Below, in pieces: positions 19,092-29,782 of a DNA stretch of 64,000 nucleotides. The DNA is from Rhynchopus euleeides (taxonomy: Eukaryota > Euglenozoa > Diplonemea > Diplonemida > Diplonemidae). Both the position numbers and the translations under genes were made by a program. Each line of letters opens with the position of its first letter. Positions within the stretch are counted from its first letter, which is position 1. The notes under the pieces were generated by a model. That model was not told the origin of the DNA. It saw nothing but the letters and a program-made list of their open reading frames with translations, and did not search any database. Where the stretch lies: positions 1,364,001 to 1,428,000 of the forward strand of contig OY723311.1 in assembly GCA_963210315.1 (NCBI GenBank). Reading direction: 5' to 3'.

Positions 19092-19636
19092 AGCAAGAAA
19101 AATCACGGCGCCCTCTCTCCCCTTCTAACCTCCCTTCCCCACCCCAAACCCCCTCCCTTCCCTCCTCGCTTCTTCCTTCTTCTCAGGCATGCCAGAGGGG
19201 GGCGGGATGTTGCCCTCTGGGGCTGTGTGTGGCTGTTGTGGCAAGAGCAGGGGACTTCGACTGTGTTCGAAATCTGCTCGAAAAAAAACAGTGTTTTGTG
19301 TGATTGTGGTTTATCCCGGGGATTTTCGTCCCCGCTGCCTCCATTGCGCATTCCCACAGCGTGTGTGTGGCGTGCGGTTCGTCTCAGCCGGTGTGACCCT
19401 TTGGGGAAGCTTGCCCGTCCCGGAGGCATCTTGGTAGATTGGGGGGTGGAGCCCAGCCAGGCAGGACGCGGTGAGTGCCCTCCCCCGCACACCCCACACC
19501 TCCGCACACCCATATGAAGCTTTTTGCTTGGTGTCGGCGAGCACCGAGCGAGCTGTTGAGGCATACGAAGCAACGGCAGCCACAGCAACACAAACAGCAA
19601 CAAGGAGGAGGCCAGCCGGGGCGGGCAGCGGGCACA

Positions 19637-20497
19637 ATGGACCTTCACATCCGGGACCCCGAGGCCGTTGAGGCAAAGGTCCAGAAGCTCATCGCTGGGG
19701 GCGGCGCGGGGCTGAAGGTGATTAGCGACTTCGACTTCACCATCTCGAAGTTCTGGTGGGACGCTGCTGGGACGGAGCGCGCCTGCAGCTGCTACAAGCT
19801 GATCGAGGACTGCGGGCTGCTGGAGAGCCACTACCACGACAGGGCACAGGCCCTCCAGAAGAAGTACTACCCCATGGAGGTCGACCCCAACCTGCCGCAG
19901 GATCAGAAGATCCAGGCCATGCTCGACTGGGTCACGGAGGCTAACCTCCTGCTGCGCGACTCGGGGCTGAAGCGTGACATGCTCCCGGTGATGGTGCAGG
20001 GTGGGAAGCTGCGTCTGCGCGACCTGACCCACGAGGTGTTCGATGTGATTGCCGCACACGACATCCCACTGCTGATCTTCTCAGGCGGCGTGGGGAACGT
20101 CGTCGAGGAAGTGATCCAGCACACGGGCATCCCCATCACAAGTAACACGCACGTCATCTCCAACCGCATGGTGTTCGGTGAGGACGGCACCATCCAGCGG
20201 TGGACCGACCCCCACTTCCACGCCTTCAACAAATTCGCGAAGACCATCGCCGATGAGCCCTTCATGCGTGAGAATGAGCACCGCCGCAACGTGCTGCTCT
20301 TCGGGGATTCCCTCGGGGACATCCACATGTCGGACGGCCTGGATATGGACTGCATCCTGACGGTCGGGTTCCTCAACGACAAGGTCGAGGAGCGGCTCGA
20401 GACATACAAAGCGGCGTACGATGTGGTGATCCTCGGAGACCCTTCCCTGGGGTACCACCTGGATCTGCTGAAGAAGATCACCGCCGCGCGGCAGTAA
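19637..20497 (+). CDS. Cytosolic pyrimidine 5'-nucleotidase (NT5C3 / UMPH-1 family)
   Basis: A 286-residue HAD-superfamily phosphatase that hydrolyses pyrimidine nucleoside monophosphates such as UMP and CMP in nucleotide salvage. Motif I is SDFDFTIS, with nucleophile Asp31 and Asp33. Family signatures are KYYP, WWDAA, IFSGGVGNVVEEV and NVLLFGDSLGDIHMSDGL, the last with the metal-binding acidic pair near 224-228. Length and order match complete family members. I chose MDLHIRD at 19637 because the conserved region starts there. In-frame ATGs at 19475 and 19514 would add a Gln/Pro-rich leader of up to 54 residues, which cannot be excluded (MKLFAWCRRAPSELLRHTK is basic and could be a targeting leader). 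Confidence 0.92.
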   Translation: MDLHIRDPEAVEAKVQKLIAGGGAGLKVISDFDFTISKFWWDAAGTERACSCYKLIEDCGLLESHYHDRAQALQKKYYPMEVDPNLPQDQKIQAMLDWVTEANLLLRDSGLKRDMLPVMVQGGKLRLRDLTHEVFDVIAAHDIPLLIFSGGVGNVVEEVIQHTGIPITSNTHVISNRMVFGEDGTIQRWTDPHFHAFNKFAKTIADEPFMRENEHRRNVLLFGDSLGDIHMSDGLDMDCILTVGFLNDKVEERLETYKAAYDVVILGDPSLGYHLDLLKKITAARQ

Positions 20498-21093
20498 GGT
20501 GATGCAGGTGTTGCGTTGATGCCTCACGTGCCCTCGTGTCGCGATGCAATGCGGTGTCGGCGTGATGTGACCCCACACTGCGTGGCACCGGTGATCGGGG
20601 TTCCGGGGCTGCTGTGCCCTGTAGATCAGCTTTTGGCAAACCATGCGCTGGTTTGGGTGGCGTATTGCGGATCGTGTATCGCATGCCGCTTGGTGTGACG
20701 ACACCCAGGCAAGCTGCGTAACTAATATCGGGCTATCGTCTGGCGGTTTCTAAGAATAGCGACACGGCCACTTTGAAGCGTCTTTACCCTGCATTTGCAC
20801 CGGCAGCAGCACACCCTGCAGCAGCTCCGGCCCTAATCTTTCGGAGGCTTGTTGCCTGGTGTCCTTTATTGCCATCGCAACGCTGCTGCGCGAGTGCGAT
20901 TGTTGCATGGGGAGGGGGCAAATGGCCAGCGCACGGAGCCCCCGCCCTCACAACCCCGCGGCTATGCTCGACCTCCCCCCGCCCCTCTATCTCTCTGACA
21001 CTCCTTCTTGGGTACCATGGCCACAACTCACTACACCCGACCCCACCTCACACCACCCACTGCAGGCACTGAGCAGGGCTCCTCCTGGACACA
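20498..21093. other. Intergenic spacer
   Basis: Mixed-composition DNA without gene-like frames. The end (21040-21066) contains CACCACCCACTGCAG, an acceptor-like site 28 bases before the Rieske oxygenase ATG. Confidence 0.4.
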
Positions 21094-22913
21094 ATGCAGG
21101 ACATCAGTACGGTGCCGTGGATGGACATCCTCGCACTGATGCTCGACAACTACATGTACATCATGGGGTCTGCCCTGCTGCTGCTCCTTGTGCGGTGGAA
21201 CTACAGCGTGCTGATTGTCAGTGGGGGCTGGCAGGGGGCGGGCCGCCCCCCGCCGAAGAAGCGCATGAGCAAGGACATGCTGCCGCCCTACCCCAACGGG
21301 TGGTACAAGGTGCTGGAGCAGAAGATGCTCCCGAAGGGCAAGGTCGTCAGCGTCAAGCTCTGCGGCAAGAAGATGGTCGCCTTCAGGGCGGAGAACGGCA
21401 AGGTGGGCATCCTGGACGCATACTGCCCCCACCTGGGTGCTGACCTGGGCGTGCACGGCTACGTCGAGGGCGGGTGTGTCGTGTGCCCCTTCCACGCCTG
21501 GAAGTTCAACCCCGACGGTGTCTGCGAGTCCATTGAGTACAGTGACTGCATCCCGAAGGACTCGTCCATCCAGAGCTACGAGGTGCTGGAGCGGAACAAC
21601 GTGATCTACGTGTGGTACGACGCGGAGCTGCGCGACCCCAGCTGGACGCCCCCGCAGTACAGCCAGGTGGAGGACAAGTCTTGGTACCTCGGGACCTGGT
21701 CGGGCCACGAGGTGCTGACGCACATTGCTGAGATCCCTGAGAACGGCCCCGACGCCGCACACCTCAACGTGCTGCACAAGGAGAACATCTTCCTGCCTGA
21801 CCTGCACCCCGAGAAGACCAAGCCGGGGCAGGACCCCATGGTGCGCCACATCTGGTCCGCCACCTGGGACGTGGACAAGGAGCAGCCGCACCGCTCCAAG
21901 ATGACCGTCGTGATGGACATCGGGCTGGGCCCCTTCATCCCCTCCTTCATGCACGTGCCTGTCGAGGCATGGCAGGTGGGCCCCGGGCTTGTCTTCCTGG
22001 AGCTGCAGACCGTCTTCGGCAAGATCCTGATGTCGCAGAACGTATGAAGATAGACCTGTCCTCAATAGCACATGATATCATGTCCAAAGAGCTTCTCACT
22101 GCATTGCTTGTGAAAAATCATTCCGATGCCATTTGGGCATTACTTAGCCACATTTTCACCATCCCACGAATTGTATCAGCCAGTGGTGAAGTGTGCGGTG
22201 GCACTTTCACATCACAACCCCCCTTGCAGGTCACACCGGTCGAGCAGCTGCGCCTCCGTGTGGAGCACTACTACTACGCAGAGTGGACTGTGCCCCGCAT
22301 CGTCACGAAGGTCATCGGGTGGGCTGCCACACGCCAGTTCGAGCGGTATGCGATTGGTTTTTTGCAGTGGTCCACAACAGGGGTGGTGTGCGGTGGGTTC
22401 ACCGCGCCAGACGCGCTGCGTCCTGCACTCTGTGCCCTGTGCCACACACCTCCACACCATCCTTCAGTGATGTCGACATCTGGGAGGCGAAGACGTTCCT
22501 CCCGAAGCCGAAGCTGACGAAGGGTGACGGCCCCATCTCCCGGTACCGCTCGTGGTATGTCGACGGCTGGTTTCCATGACACACGCCGTGAAACACCATG
22601 CGATTGTGCATCAAATAACTGCTCCTTTGGGAGAGGCCTCCTCTGCTCCTCCTGGGGGTCGTGTGCAGGATCTTTTTTGCCATCAGGTGGTGTGAACGGG
22701 CTTGATGTAGACACCACGTCGCAGCAACAAGTGTGATTCACGCACGCAACTCCCGAAATATTATTGCATCGCGCCGCACACACCGAGAACTCGCCGCCAT
22801 GGCGGCACACAATGCAGCGCGCTGGGCCAACCACACCACGACACAGGTTCAAGGGCTTCTACTCCGAGAACTCTGTCCCCTTCGGCGCAGAGGACGACAC
22901 CACTCGGTGGTGA
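21094..22913 (+). CDS. Neverland/DAF-36-like Rieske oxygenase (sterol 7-desaturase family), 4 exons
   Basis: Exons 21094-22041, 22230-22345, 22468-22569 and 22847-22913 join with GT-AG introns to give 410 residues. Without splicing the first exon ends at a stop in intron 1. Helix 21-40 anchors it in a membrane. Rieske [2Fe-2S] ligands: C111-P-H113 and C131-P-F-H134. The mononuclear iron site is D220-AA-H223-LNVL-H228 within EIPENGPDAAHLNVLH. Family features: YPNGWY before the Rieske domain, DAYCPHLGADLG, VWYDAE, and in the last exons VDIWEAKTF, RSWY and FYSENS, which match Neverland/DAF-36 C termini. Those enzymes make 7-dehydrocholesterol in animals, and ciliates have a related C7 sterol desaturase. 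Sterol C7(8) desaturation is therefore the likely reaction, though substrate cannot be read from sequence. Exon 4 is placed by the conserved FYSENS and a 277-base intron. Confidence 0.88.
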
Positions 22914-24607
22914 GCGGGACTGAGGCCGCACGGCCACCGCCCCCCTGAGATTCCGATCATGCAGCCGTGATCTGGTCTTGTGAGCGGGGCCTGCGTCTTG
23001 TCATCCCCGAAGAGGTGGTGGGGTGGGAGGGTCGAGGTTCTGGGGCCATCCGTGAAGGACCGCCAGTCTTCCGCCTCCCTCCCCACTCATGCTTAAAAGA
23101 AACGGTTCGAATATTGACAACTATCCCCCCCCGCCCCCACCCCCCGCCCCCCTAGTTGCGAAGCTTTTTCACTCAGGGCGACTGCTACTGGCAAGCCACG
23201 GTTTGGTGCGTGTTGCTGTCACATGGTATTCCTGTGCGGCGTCAGATCAAAGTCATAATTCGCCTTGCCGTGGCGGTCATAAACCTAGCAGTAAGTAGGG
23301 CATGTGTTTTTGTAGATCCGGCAGCGTCTTCCTTGCCAACCATCCCATCGGCCTACCCGGATTCCATCACCACATGTGACACATGAGTGGCTGCAAGCTC
23401 TCTCTCACGACAAGCGAATCCGGGGAAATCAGAACTATTTGCGGCTTTGTTTGTGCGCCAAACCCGGGACAGGGGGGTGAAAAAATACATCAAATTTTTG
23501 CGGTCGGGGTGGTCGAGTTCTTTGTTTTGGACGACCCGAGCGCCCCGAGTCCTTCTTTTTTTTTGCCATAAACCTGACATCAGGTCGCGGTGCGCACCGA
23601 CAACAGGAATATTCCTTGATGGATGGTTGGTTAGAAAGATAAAATGAACCCACGCTGCGTTCCGACCAAAAAATGGATACCGGGAGGGGGCCAAGAATCT
23701 GTGCCAGGCGTGATTCCCTCACTGCTCTGCATCTCAGATCGAAAGGCACCTTCCAATGTTAACATGCGACGGGACTGCCAGCAATTCTGTATTACCTTTT
23801 GGACTCAAGTCCCACCCCAACCCACTGTGTTAGCCCCCACCCCAGACCCTAGGTGTGTATTGTAAGAGATGTCGTGTGGCGTGATAAGCACACCCCCAAA
23901 ATAGGCGTGGATCCGTGCCCTCCCAGCCAGACAATGGCCCTGCCCTGCTGCCCCGTCCCCCACATCCCCCCCACCCCCCCCATGAACTGCTCCTCGGGAA
24001 CTAAAAATTGTGTACGTCACAGCCTGGTTGTCTTATGCGTGCAGGCTTGGGGGGCGCGGGGGATGTCTGCCGAATGAGATGTCAGCCCGTTCAAAAATTA
24101 CAAAACCCTCCGAAAAAAATTTTAAAAATGGTTCGACAAAAGGGGTTCAAAAGGGGGGAGGGGGTGGCAGTATCCTCCGACCCTGTTCTCCCACTTCCTC
24201 CCCCCCCACCCCCCGCACCCCGCCTTTCTTTTCCATCTGAGTTAAGGGAGGTGAGGTTCTCTGCCTGCCTGTTTTTTTGCCTTTTTTTTCCCTCCAGCTG
24301 GCGTGGTGGTGGTGGTGTGGGTTTAAGGCAGAGGTGCCCACCCACACCACCTATACACACACACACACACCCCACCCCCTGCATGTTTCGCGCCCCTTCT
24401 TTTTCCTGCAAAAAATCTCTCTCAGTCTCAACGGTATCTTCCTGCCCTCCAGGCTTGTTGCGCAGGTGGAGAAGCGGGCGGCCGGGGCGCACTCCGGTAA
24501 CGGAAAATCAGCAAAAAAAAATCTGCAGGACGGGACGTAGTGACGCTGATTGCGATCCATCACTACATAGTACACCTCCCACACCCATACTCCCCCGAGC
24601 CCCCCCC
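22914..24607. other. Gene-free spacer
   Basis: No host-like coding frame. It contains C-rich runs (23128-23155, 24590-24614), CA/CACACA near 24355 and several poly-T or poly-A stretches. AT content is higher than in the genes. No transposon ends were recognised before 24608. Confidence 0.45.
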
Positions 24608-25790
24608 CCCCCCCTAGGCATACTTGTACCCCCATATGGGGAAGGCCAAAAATATGGGGAAAATATGGGGGGAATATGGGGGGTTTTTTAAGTCCTGTTC
24701 CCCCATATTTCCCCCATATGGGGGATATATGGGGGAAAACCCAGGGGTTCCTCAGGTGGAAGCAGTCAGCAAACAGTTCTCTTCGTTCTGCTTTTCACAG
24801 AGTGTGAAGTCAGCCACTGACAGGGGACGTCTAGCACCTTGCAGAGCCATCTCACCTCGTCGCTTTCTGCAGAGAGGAAACGCCCGGCTGAAGTGCTCGA
24901 GTCAGACCACAAAAGGTGCTGTGAGAGTGCCGACCGCCACTTTCTTCAAGTCTGAGTAGCTGTCATCAGAGCATGCTGTCCAGTAGTCCTGTCTTTGCTG
25001 GCAGAACAGTTGCGTCCTGCAGCCAGTCCTTGTACTGGCCTTCACAGGTCTCATTCCACCCGGCAGATGCAGCTTGAATATGTCAAGCTGCCTGGTGACG
25101 AGCGTCGACTCCGACTTTTCGGCGCTCGGAGCGGTCAAAAGCGGCGGAAGCGCCTGACACCCCAGAATGCACTGCTTGTGAATTCCCTTGTCTAATTAAG
25201 GACCCCAGGGGGCAGTTCGCAATCACAAACACACCAGAGGAGGAGGACAGCGAGTGTGAGAGTGAGGACTTAAAAACACAAGAGTGTGTGTTGTGAGGAG
25301 CTGTTAACCCTGAACGCGCTATGTGTGTCTGTGCGTATGTGTCCACCATCGCTGCCGCTGTCACTGCGGTGCCCCGCCAAACCGGGAAGCGTTCGCTCTC
25401 CGCTGCCGCTGTGTCGGCGCAGGAGAGGAACAGGAGGTCGGTGCGACCCACCTGGGGGATCTTCCAGGGGGGGGCCAGACCTGGCCACACCTGAACGAGC
25501 GCGCACCTCCCCAGGATCGGACTCCTGGAGGATCCCCAACAAGGCATGAGGCCGGTTTCGACGCGCACTTCGCGTGCCTGAGTGGTTTGATGTTCTCCCG
25601 TTGCAGCACGAATACCCCCATATCCCCCCATATGGGCCCCATATTTCCCCCATATTCCCCCATATTTTACCGGGTTTTCCCCATATTTTCAGCCTTTTTC
25701 CCCATATGGGGGCGGGGTTTTGAGACCCCCCATATTTCCCCCAGATTTAGGGGGTTCCCCATATGGGGGGACAAGTATGCCTAGGGGGGG
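24608..25790. mobile_element. 1.18-kb element with CCCCATATGGGG-rich inverted ends
   Basis: Left end: C7 then TAGGCATACTTGT and a string of CCCCATATGGGG-like palindromes (24615-24735). Right end: the inverse, from about 25612 to CAAGTATGCCTAGGGGGGG at 25772-25790. The interior holds small - strand frames of protein-like composition (24902-25138, ending near TACSDDSYSDLKKVAVGTLT, and 25083-25631), but no recognisable transposase. It abuts and slightly overlaps the next inverted-repeat element. Confidence 0.7.
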
Positions 25791-27118
25791 TCATAAGCCC
25801 CCCTAAAAACGTACAAATACCAAAAATTTCAACATACCATCAGAACCGCCCTAATACCTGATCTGACCCGAAAATCCGACCCATACCCCCCCGGAAACCG
25901 TCTGGAGCCCACTTGTGACACCTGATGCGCACTTTTGTGATGATTTTTTGGGGTCCTAAAAAATGTACCTCAGTTTCGTACCTTGCCTTTGTACCTGAAC
26001 CACTCCCGACCGCAATATTTCGTTCTTTGCCTTTTCTGCGGTGGTTCCGGCTCAGGTGGCACGATGTTGCCTCCCCAGTGCCTCGGCAAGGTCTTTCTTG
26101 TACCTGATTGGTGGGAATGTTGTGTTGTTGCGCCAGCTGAATGAGTTCAGCCACCTTCTGGGTGTAGTACACCACGCAGTCTCAACAGCACGTATGAGAG
26201 TGTACCATGTGAGGACTCAACAAAGTCATTGGATAGGCATCTGCCTGCCGACTCAACCCCCACAGTGCGACCGCAAGATCGTCAGGGATGTCTCAACGCC
26301 AGGGGAATACTCTCCCCTGGCGTTGTACAACCCTACTCTTAATCCTCGGGTCCTCTCCTGGAGGCGGTGGTGGCGGGCCCGCAACGCTTCGTACTTCCGG
26401 TACGGACTGGGGTAGTCCGCCCGGCTGACCCGCTCATCGCTTCCTAGATCATCTGCTGCTCTGGAGCTGCCATCACTCACTGCCCACATCAGTTGGTGTA
26501 GGGGTAGGAGCAGGAGGAGTGGGAGGAGTAGGAGTGCAGGTGACATCTTTCTTGGCCAGCAAGGAACGCCGCTTTTCGCACGTGCGTGCAGTTGATGCAC
26601 CACTGCATATATCTGTCGTCACCACGTCCCACTCGCTCTCCTATGTACCCAGCCCGACGGAGCGCCCGAAATAATGTCGCCTCACGGATGTCGTGTGCCG
26701 TTTTCTTCTGACGCAGGTCTGCCACAACGCTCTCTGCCGGGACCCCGCACATCTCCCGTTTGGCGAGCGTCTTTCGAGCAAGGTACCCCTCTGCAGCAGC
26801 ATCTGACACCTCTGCGAGGCCCTAGGCACACGGCATGTGTTGCTCGGCGTGCTGGGTGAGCGTAGTGATACCCTTTCCTTGCAAAGAACGAAATACTGCG
26901 GTCGGGAGTGGTTCAGGTACAAAGGCAAGGTACGAAACTGAGGTACATTTTTTAGGACCCCAAAAAATCATCACAAAAGTGCGCATCAGGTGTCACAAGT
27001 GGGCTCCAGACGGTTTCCGGGGGGGTATGGGTCGGATTTTCGGGTCAGATCAGGTATTAGGGCGGTTCTGATGGTATGTTGAAAAATGTGGTTTTGTACG
27101 GGCTTATGACCCCCCCTA
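25782..27118. mobile_element. 1.34-kb element with ~240-bp terminal inverted repeats
   Basis: Ends TAGGGGGGGTCATAAGCCC and its inverse. The terminal repeats 25782-26030 and 26881-27118 are almost identical inverted copies (outer variations near 25800 and 27090), running inward to GCAAAGAACGAAAT. The interior (26031-26880) carries a broken - strand gene. The first bases coincide with the CTAGGGGGGG end of the preceding element. Confidence 0.8.
26050..26809 (-). pseudogene. Decayed gene inside the 1.34-kb inverted-repeat element
   Basis: Minus-strand protein-like sequence in several phases: AHDIREATLFRALRRAGYIG then YMQWCINCTHVRKAAFLA (26810-26560), a Thr/Pro stretch in a shifted frame, SRADYPSPYRKYEALRARHH (about 26430-26370), and AELIQLAQQHNIPTNQVQ (about 26150-26090). 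Frame changes and stops separate them. Family unknown; by position it is probably the former transposase or an accessory gene of the element. Confidence 0.5.
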
Positions 27119-27398
27119 CCCCCCCCCCCCCCCCCCCCCGCCCTCACCCGCCCTCCCCCTGCCACTTAGATCCCATCTCACAGTAAGGTTTTCCCATTTC
27201 CCATCCCGCCCCGCTTCAGCCCGCGACACCGATGCGCGGCACAAGTGTGGGGAAGGGGTTGGTTTGGGGAGGGTGAGACGGGAGGCATCAATGTGCTGAG
27301 CCAACAGGATGTCGTGCTCTCCGGGGGGGGGAGAGGAGAGAGAGAGAGAGAGGGGGGGGGGTAGGGGGCGGTGCCGAAGTTGCACGAATAATATAGTA
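27119..27398. repeat. Homopolymer and GA-rich spacer
   Basis: A run of about 20 C (27119-27139), a plain segment, then G-rich and (GA)n DNA at 27325-27362. It separates the 1.34-kb element from the third TACCGTATACG copy. No coding content. Confidence 0.6.
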
Positions 27399-27747
27399 TA
27401 CCGTATACGTAAATATTATGGAACGTAAATATTATGGAACGGGCCCATTTTTGGCCGGTCCGTTCCATAATATTTACGTTCCAAAATATTTACAGGGCCA
27501 GTTCGGGACTCGGTGGTGAGGACGGCTTGCGTCAGGAATTGCGCGAAAAGTGCACGAGTAGGTCCCGTCAGGGACTCTGTACGCCGTCCGATCACCTGGT
27601 CCAAGTCCCCGAGTCGCAGAAAGCCCTGTAAATATTATGGAACGAAAAAAATCTGGAACGCCAACCCACCAGCGTTCCAAAATATTTACGTTCCATAATA
27701 TTTACGTTCCATAATATTTACGTTCCAAAATATTTACGTATACGGTA
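27399..27747 (+). mobile_element. TACCGTATACG palindromic element, copy 3 (349 bp)
   Basis: A solo copy in the same orientation as copy 1 and the same length as copy 2. Terminal inverted repeats start TACCGTATACG and the sub-repeats are TACGTTCCATAATATT-like. The GC-rich core matches copies 1 and 2 with few differences. It proves that the 300-350-bp unit moves by itself. Confidence 0.85.
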
Positions 27748-28127
27748 TAAGAATCGCCGAACCCATCTCTCGGTTTCTCTCTCTCTCTCTCTCTGTCTCT
27801 CGCTGCTCTTCTCCCTCCAACTTCTTCCTCTCTCTCTCCCATCTCCCCCACCCAATTGCCCCCAGAAATCCAACAAACACCGCTCTGATTTATTGGCGTT
27901 TGCTTCTTCTCTTCAGCCGGTCCGTCGGTCGGAAGGCCCGGGTGAACACCACCTCAGACCCGCCCGCCCGCCCGCCCGCTCGACACGGGGTGCTCTTCAC
28001 ACGCTGGAAGGCGAGTTTGTTGTGCCTGAGCTCAGGGGGGGGGGGGGGGCAAGCTTGGTCCGATCGTTAGTAAGACGGTTGCAACAATGGAGGTGGAAAA
28101 CCAAATTCGGCTTCTTTTCGATGTATT
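27748..28127. other. Spacer before the retrotransposon
   Basis: CT-rich (TCTCTC at 27775-27795) then a GCCCG repeat (27959-27980) and a G run near 28036. No gene. Confidence 0.4.
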
Positions 28128-28249
28128 TTTTTTGGAAGAACAGCTAGCTTTTCGCACTAAAAAGACTCGTGGCAGCGTTCGGTATCTGCACACATGCACT
28201 AGCAGGCACCGTTCGTACAAACAAAAACTGGGTTTGTACTCAGTAAAAT

Positions 28250-29782
28250 ATGTCGCAGCTGAGCTCGGTCGATTGGAGCAAGGTCACAGTACCTGTCCTT
28301 CCGGAGGGCGTTAAGCCCGCCGAGCCGCGTGCGCGCTGCATCTTTCCGCGCTGTGCCATCGAGCACAAAAGCGCGGAATCGGAGCAGTGCTGGAGGTGTG
28401 GGTGCCGGGGTCGGGTGATCTGCCCGGAGTGGAAGGCAGTGTCAGGCGAAACAGGGGCCCTCAGCCCGTTTGTGAAGGGCGAAGGGGCGAGCGAGTGGTG
28501 TTGCCCGCTGTGCGCGTTCGCTGTGGGAAGCGGTGAGGACCCGGAAGGGGACCGGACCACGAAAGCGAGCGCAGAGGAAAAGGTGAGTGCGGCCGCGACT
28601 GAAGTGGCTGAGGCCTTCTCCGTGCCCTTCCCTAACACACAGCACTCCCCCCAGGCCCCTGCAGAACCTGTCTTCCCTCCCTCTGTCGTGCCCCCCCTCC
28701 CTTCCCCTGTCCCTCAAGGACATGTGCATCCCGTGTACGCCCCTCAAGGGCCGGGCTCTGCTAGGCCAGCGAACCAAGTGCACCCACTGCAGGCCCCTCA
28801 AGGGCCAGGTGCTGTCGCGCAGGCCGCCCCTCTGGGTTTCGTCCAGCCTACCTATGCCCCTCAAGGGCCGGGCTCGGTGTTACCGACGGGCCAAGTGCAC
28901 CCCATGTACGCCCCTCAAGGGTCGGGCTCTGCCACTCTGTCCGCCCAGGGGCACCCAATGCAAGCCCCTCAAGGGCTGGGTGCTGTCCCTCATGCGGCCC
29001 CCCAGGGGATCGTCCAGCCCACGTATGCCCCTCAAGGGCTGGGCTCGGTGTCACAGACAGGACACTCCCTGTACCCCCCTCAGGGGCAGGGCTCCGCAGC
29101 ACTCCCCCATGCTCCTCAGGGAGTGGGTCCCGGCATGCCTGCTGTCCCCCAAGGGCAGGGGTCATTCGTGTACGCCCCTCAAGGGTACGACGCAGCGTAC
29201 GCCGCTCAGAACCCCTACGCAGCCATGCCGAGTTATGGAGGGCAGTGGCCATCGGAAGAGCTTCCCGATTTGGCGCGGGTTGTCACATGGCTCCCCTTCC
29301 TGAACGACCCGAACAAGCTGGAGAGCTTGTGGACGCACCTGATCATGCGCCATGACGCTCCGGCTGCCGCCACCCAGAGCTCCCAGTTTCACGAGCGTCG
29401 TGTCCTCCTGAAGAGTCTGCGGAGGATGATGTACATGCAGGGGGCGGCATCTATGGGGGTCCTGATGAACGACATGGTGGTTCGCCTCGAGGCCATCCTA
29501 GTCAAGGAGGTGCTGATCGAGGCTGGCCTGCGCCGCGAGCAGGCGGCTGTGGGCGCTGGGGAGTTCGAGGAGCGACTGGCGGCCCTCCCCTTCATGTCGG
29601 TGACGCGCGAGAAGATGACTACCCTGCAGTCGGAGGCCCGCCTGGCGGCCCAACGCCACAAGCCCAGTGCGGAGCCGAGCCCTCGCAACCCGCAGAGGCC
29701 GAAGGGGGCAGACCGGGTCACCGGATACAAGCACAAGGGGGGTTTTCAGCAGGGCGGAAAAGGGAAGCACCCTCGCCAATGA
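28250..29782 (+). CDS. Gag-like protein of the DIRS-order element
   Basis: 510 residues. The N-terminal ~95 residues contain a cysteine-rich block (CIFPRC, CWRCGCRGRVIC, WCCPLC) that may bind zinc. Residues ~150-325 consist of about a dozen imperfect repeats around YAPQGPGS / QAPQGLGA, each 14-19 residues. A helical region follows (LPFLNDPNKLESLWTHLIMR onward) and then a basic tail (KGGFQQGGKGKHPRQ). Such proteins package the element RNA. The frame ends at TGA 29780-29782. The same reading frame stays open beyond it into the recombinase, and an ATG overlaps the TGA as ATGA. Confidence 0.8.
   Translation: MSQLSSVDWSKVTVPVLPEGVKPAEPRARCIFPRCAIEHKSAESEQCWRCGCRGRVICPEWKAVSGETGALSPFVKGEGASEWCCPLCAFAVGSGEDPEGDRTTKASAEEKVSAAATEVAEAFSVPFPNTQHSPQAPAEPVFPPSVVPPLPSPVPQGHVHPVYAPQGPGSARPANQVHPLQAPQGPGAVAQAAPLGFVQPTYAPQGPGSVLPTGQVHPMYAPQGSGSATLSAQGHPMQAPQGLGAVPHAAPQGIVQPTYAPQGLGSVSQTGHSLYPPQGQGSAALPHAPQGVGPGMPAVPQGQGSFVYAPQGYDAAYAAQNPYAAMPSYGGQWPSEELPDLARVVTWLPFLNDPNKLESLWTHLIMRHDAPAAATQSSQFHERRVLLKSLRRMMYMQGAASMGVLMNDMVVRLEAILVKEVLIEAGLRREQAAVGAGEFEERLAALPFMSVTREKMTTLQSEARLAAQRHKPSAEPSPRNPQRPKGADRVTGYKHKGGFQQGGKGKHPRQ

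Noticed and set aside
23095-23125. tRNA-like T-arm sequence (GGTTCGAATATT)
   Set aside because: No acceptor, D or anticodon arm could be built around it; no tRNA gene was found anywhere in the window.
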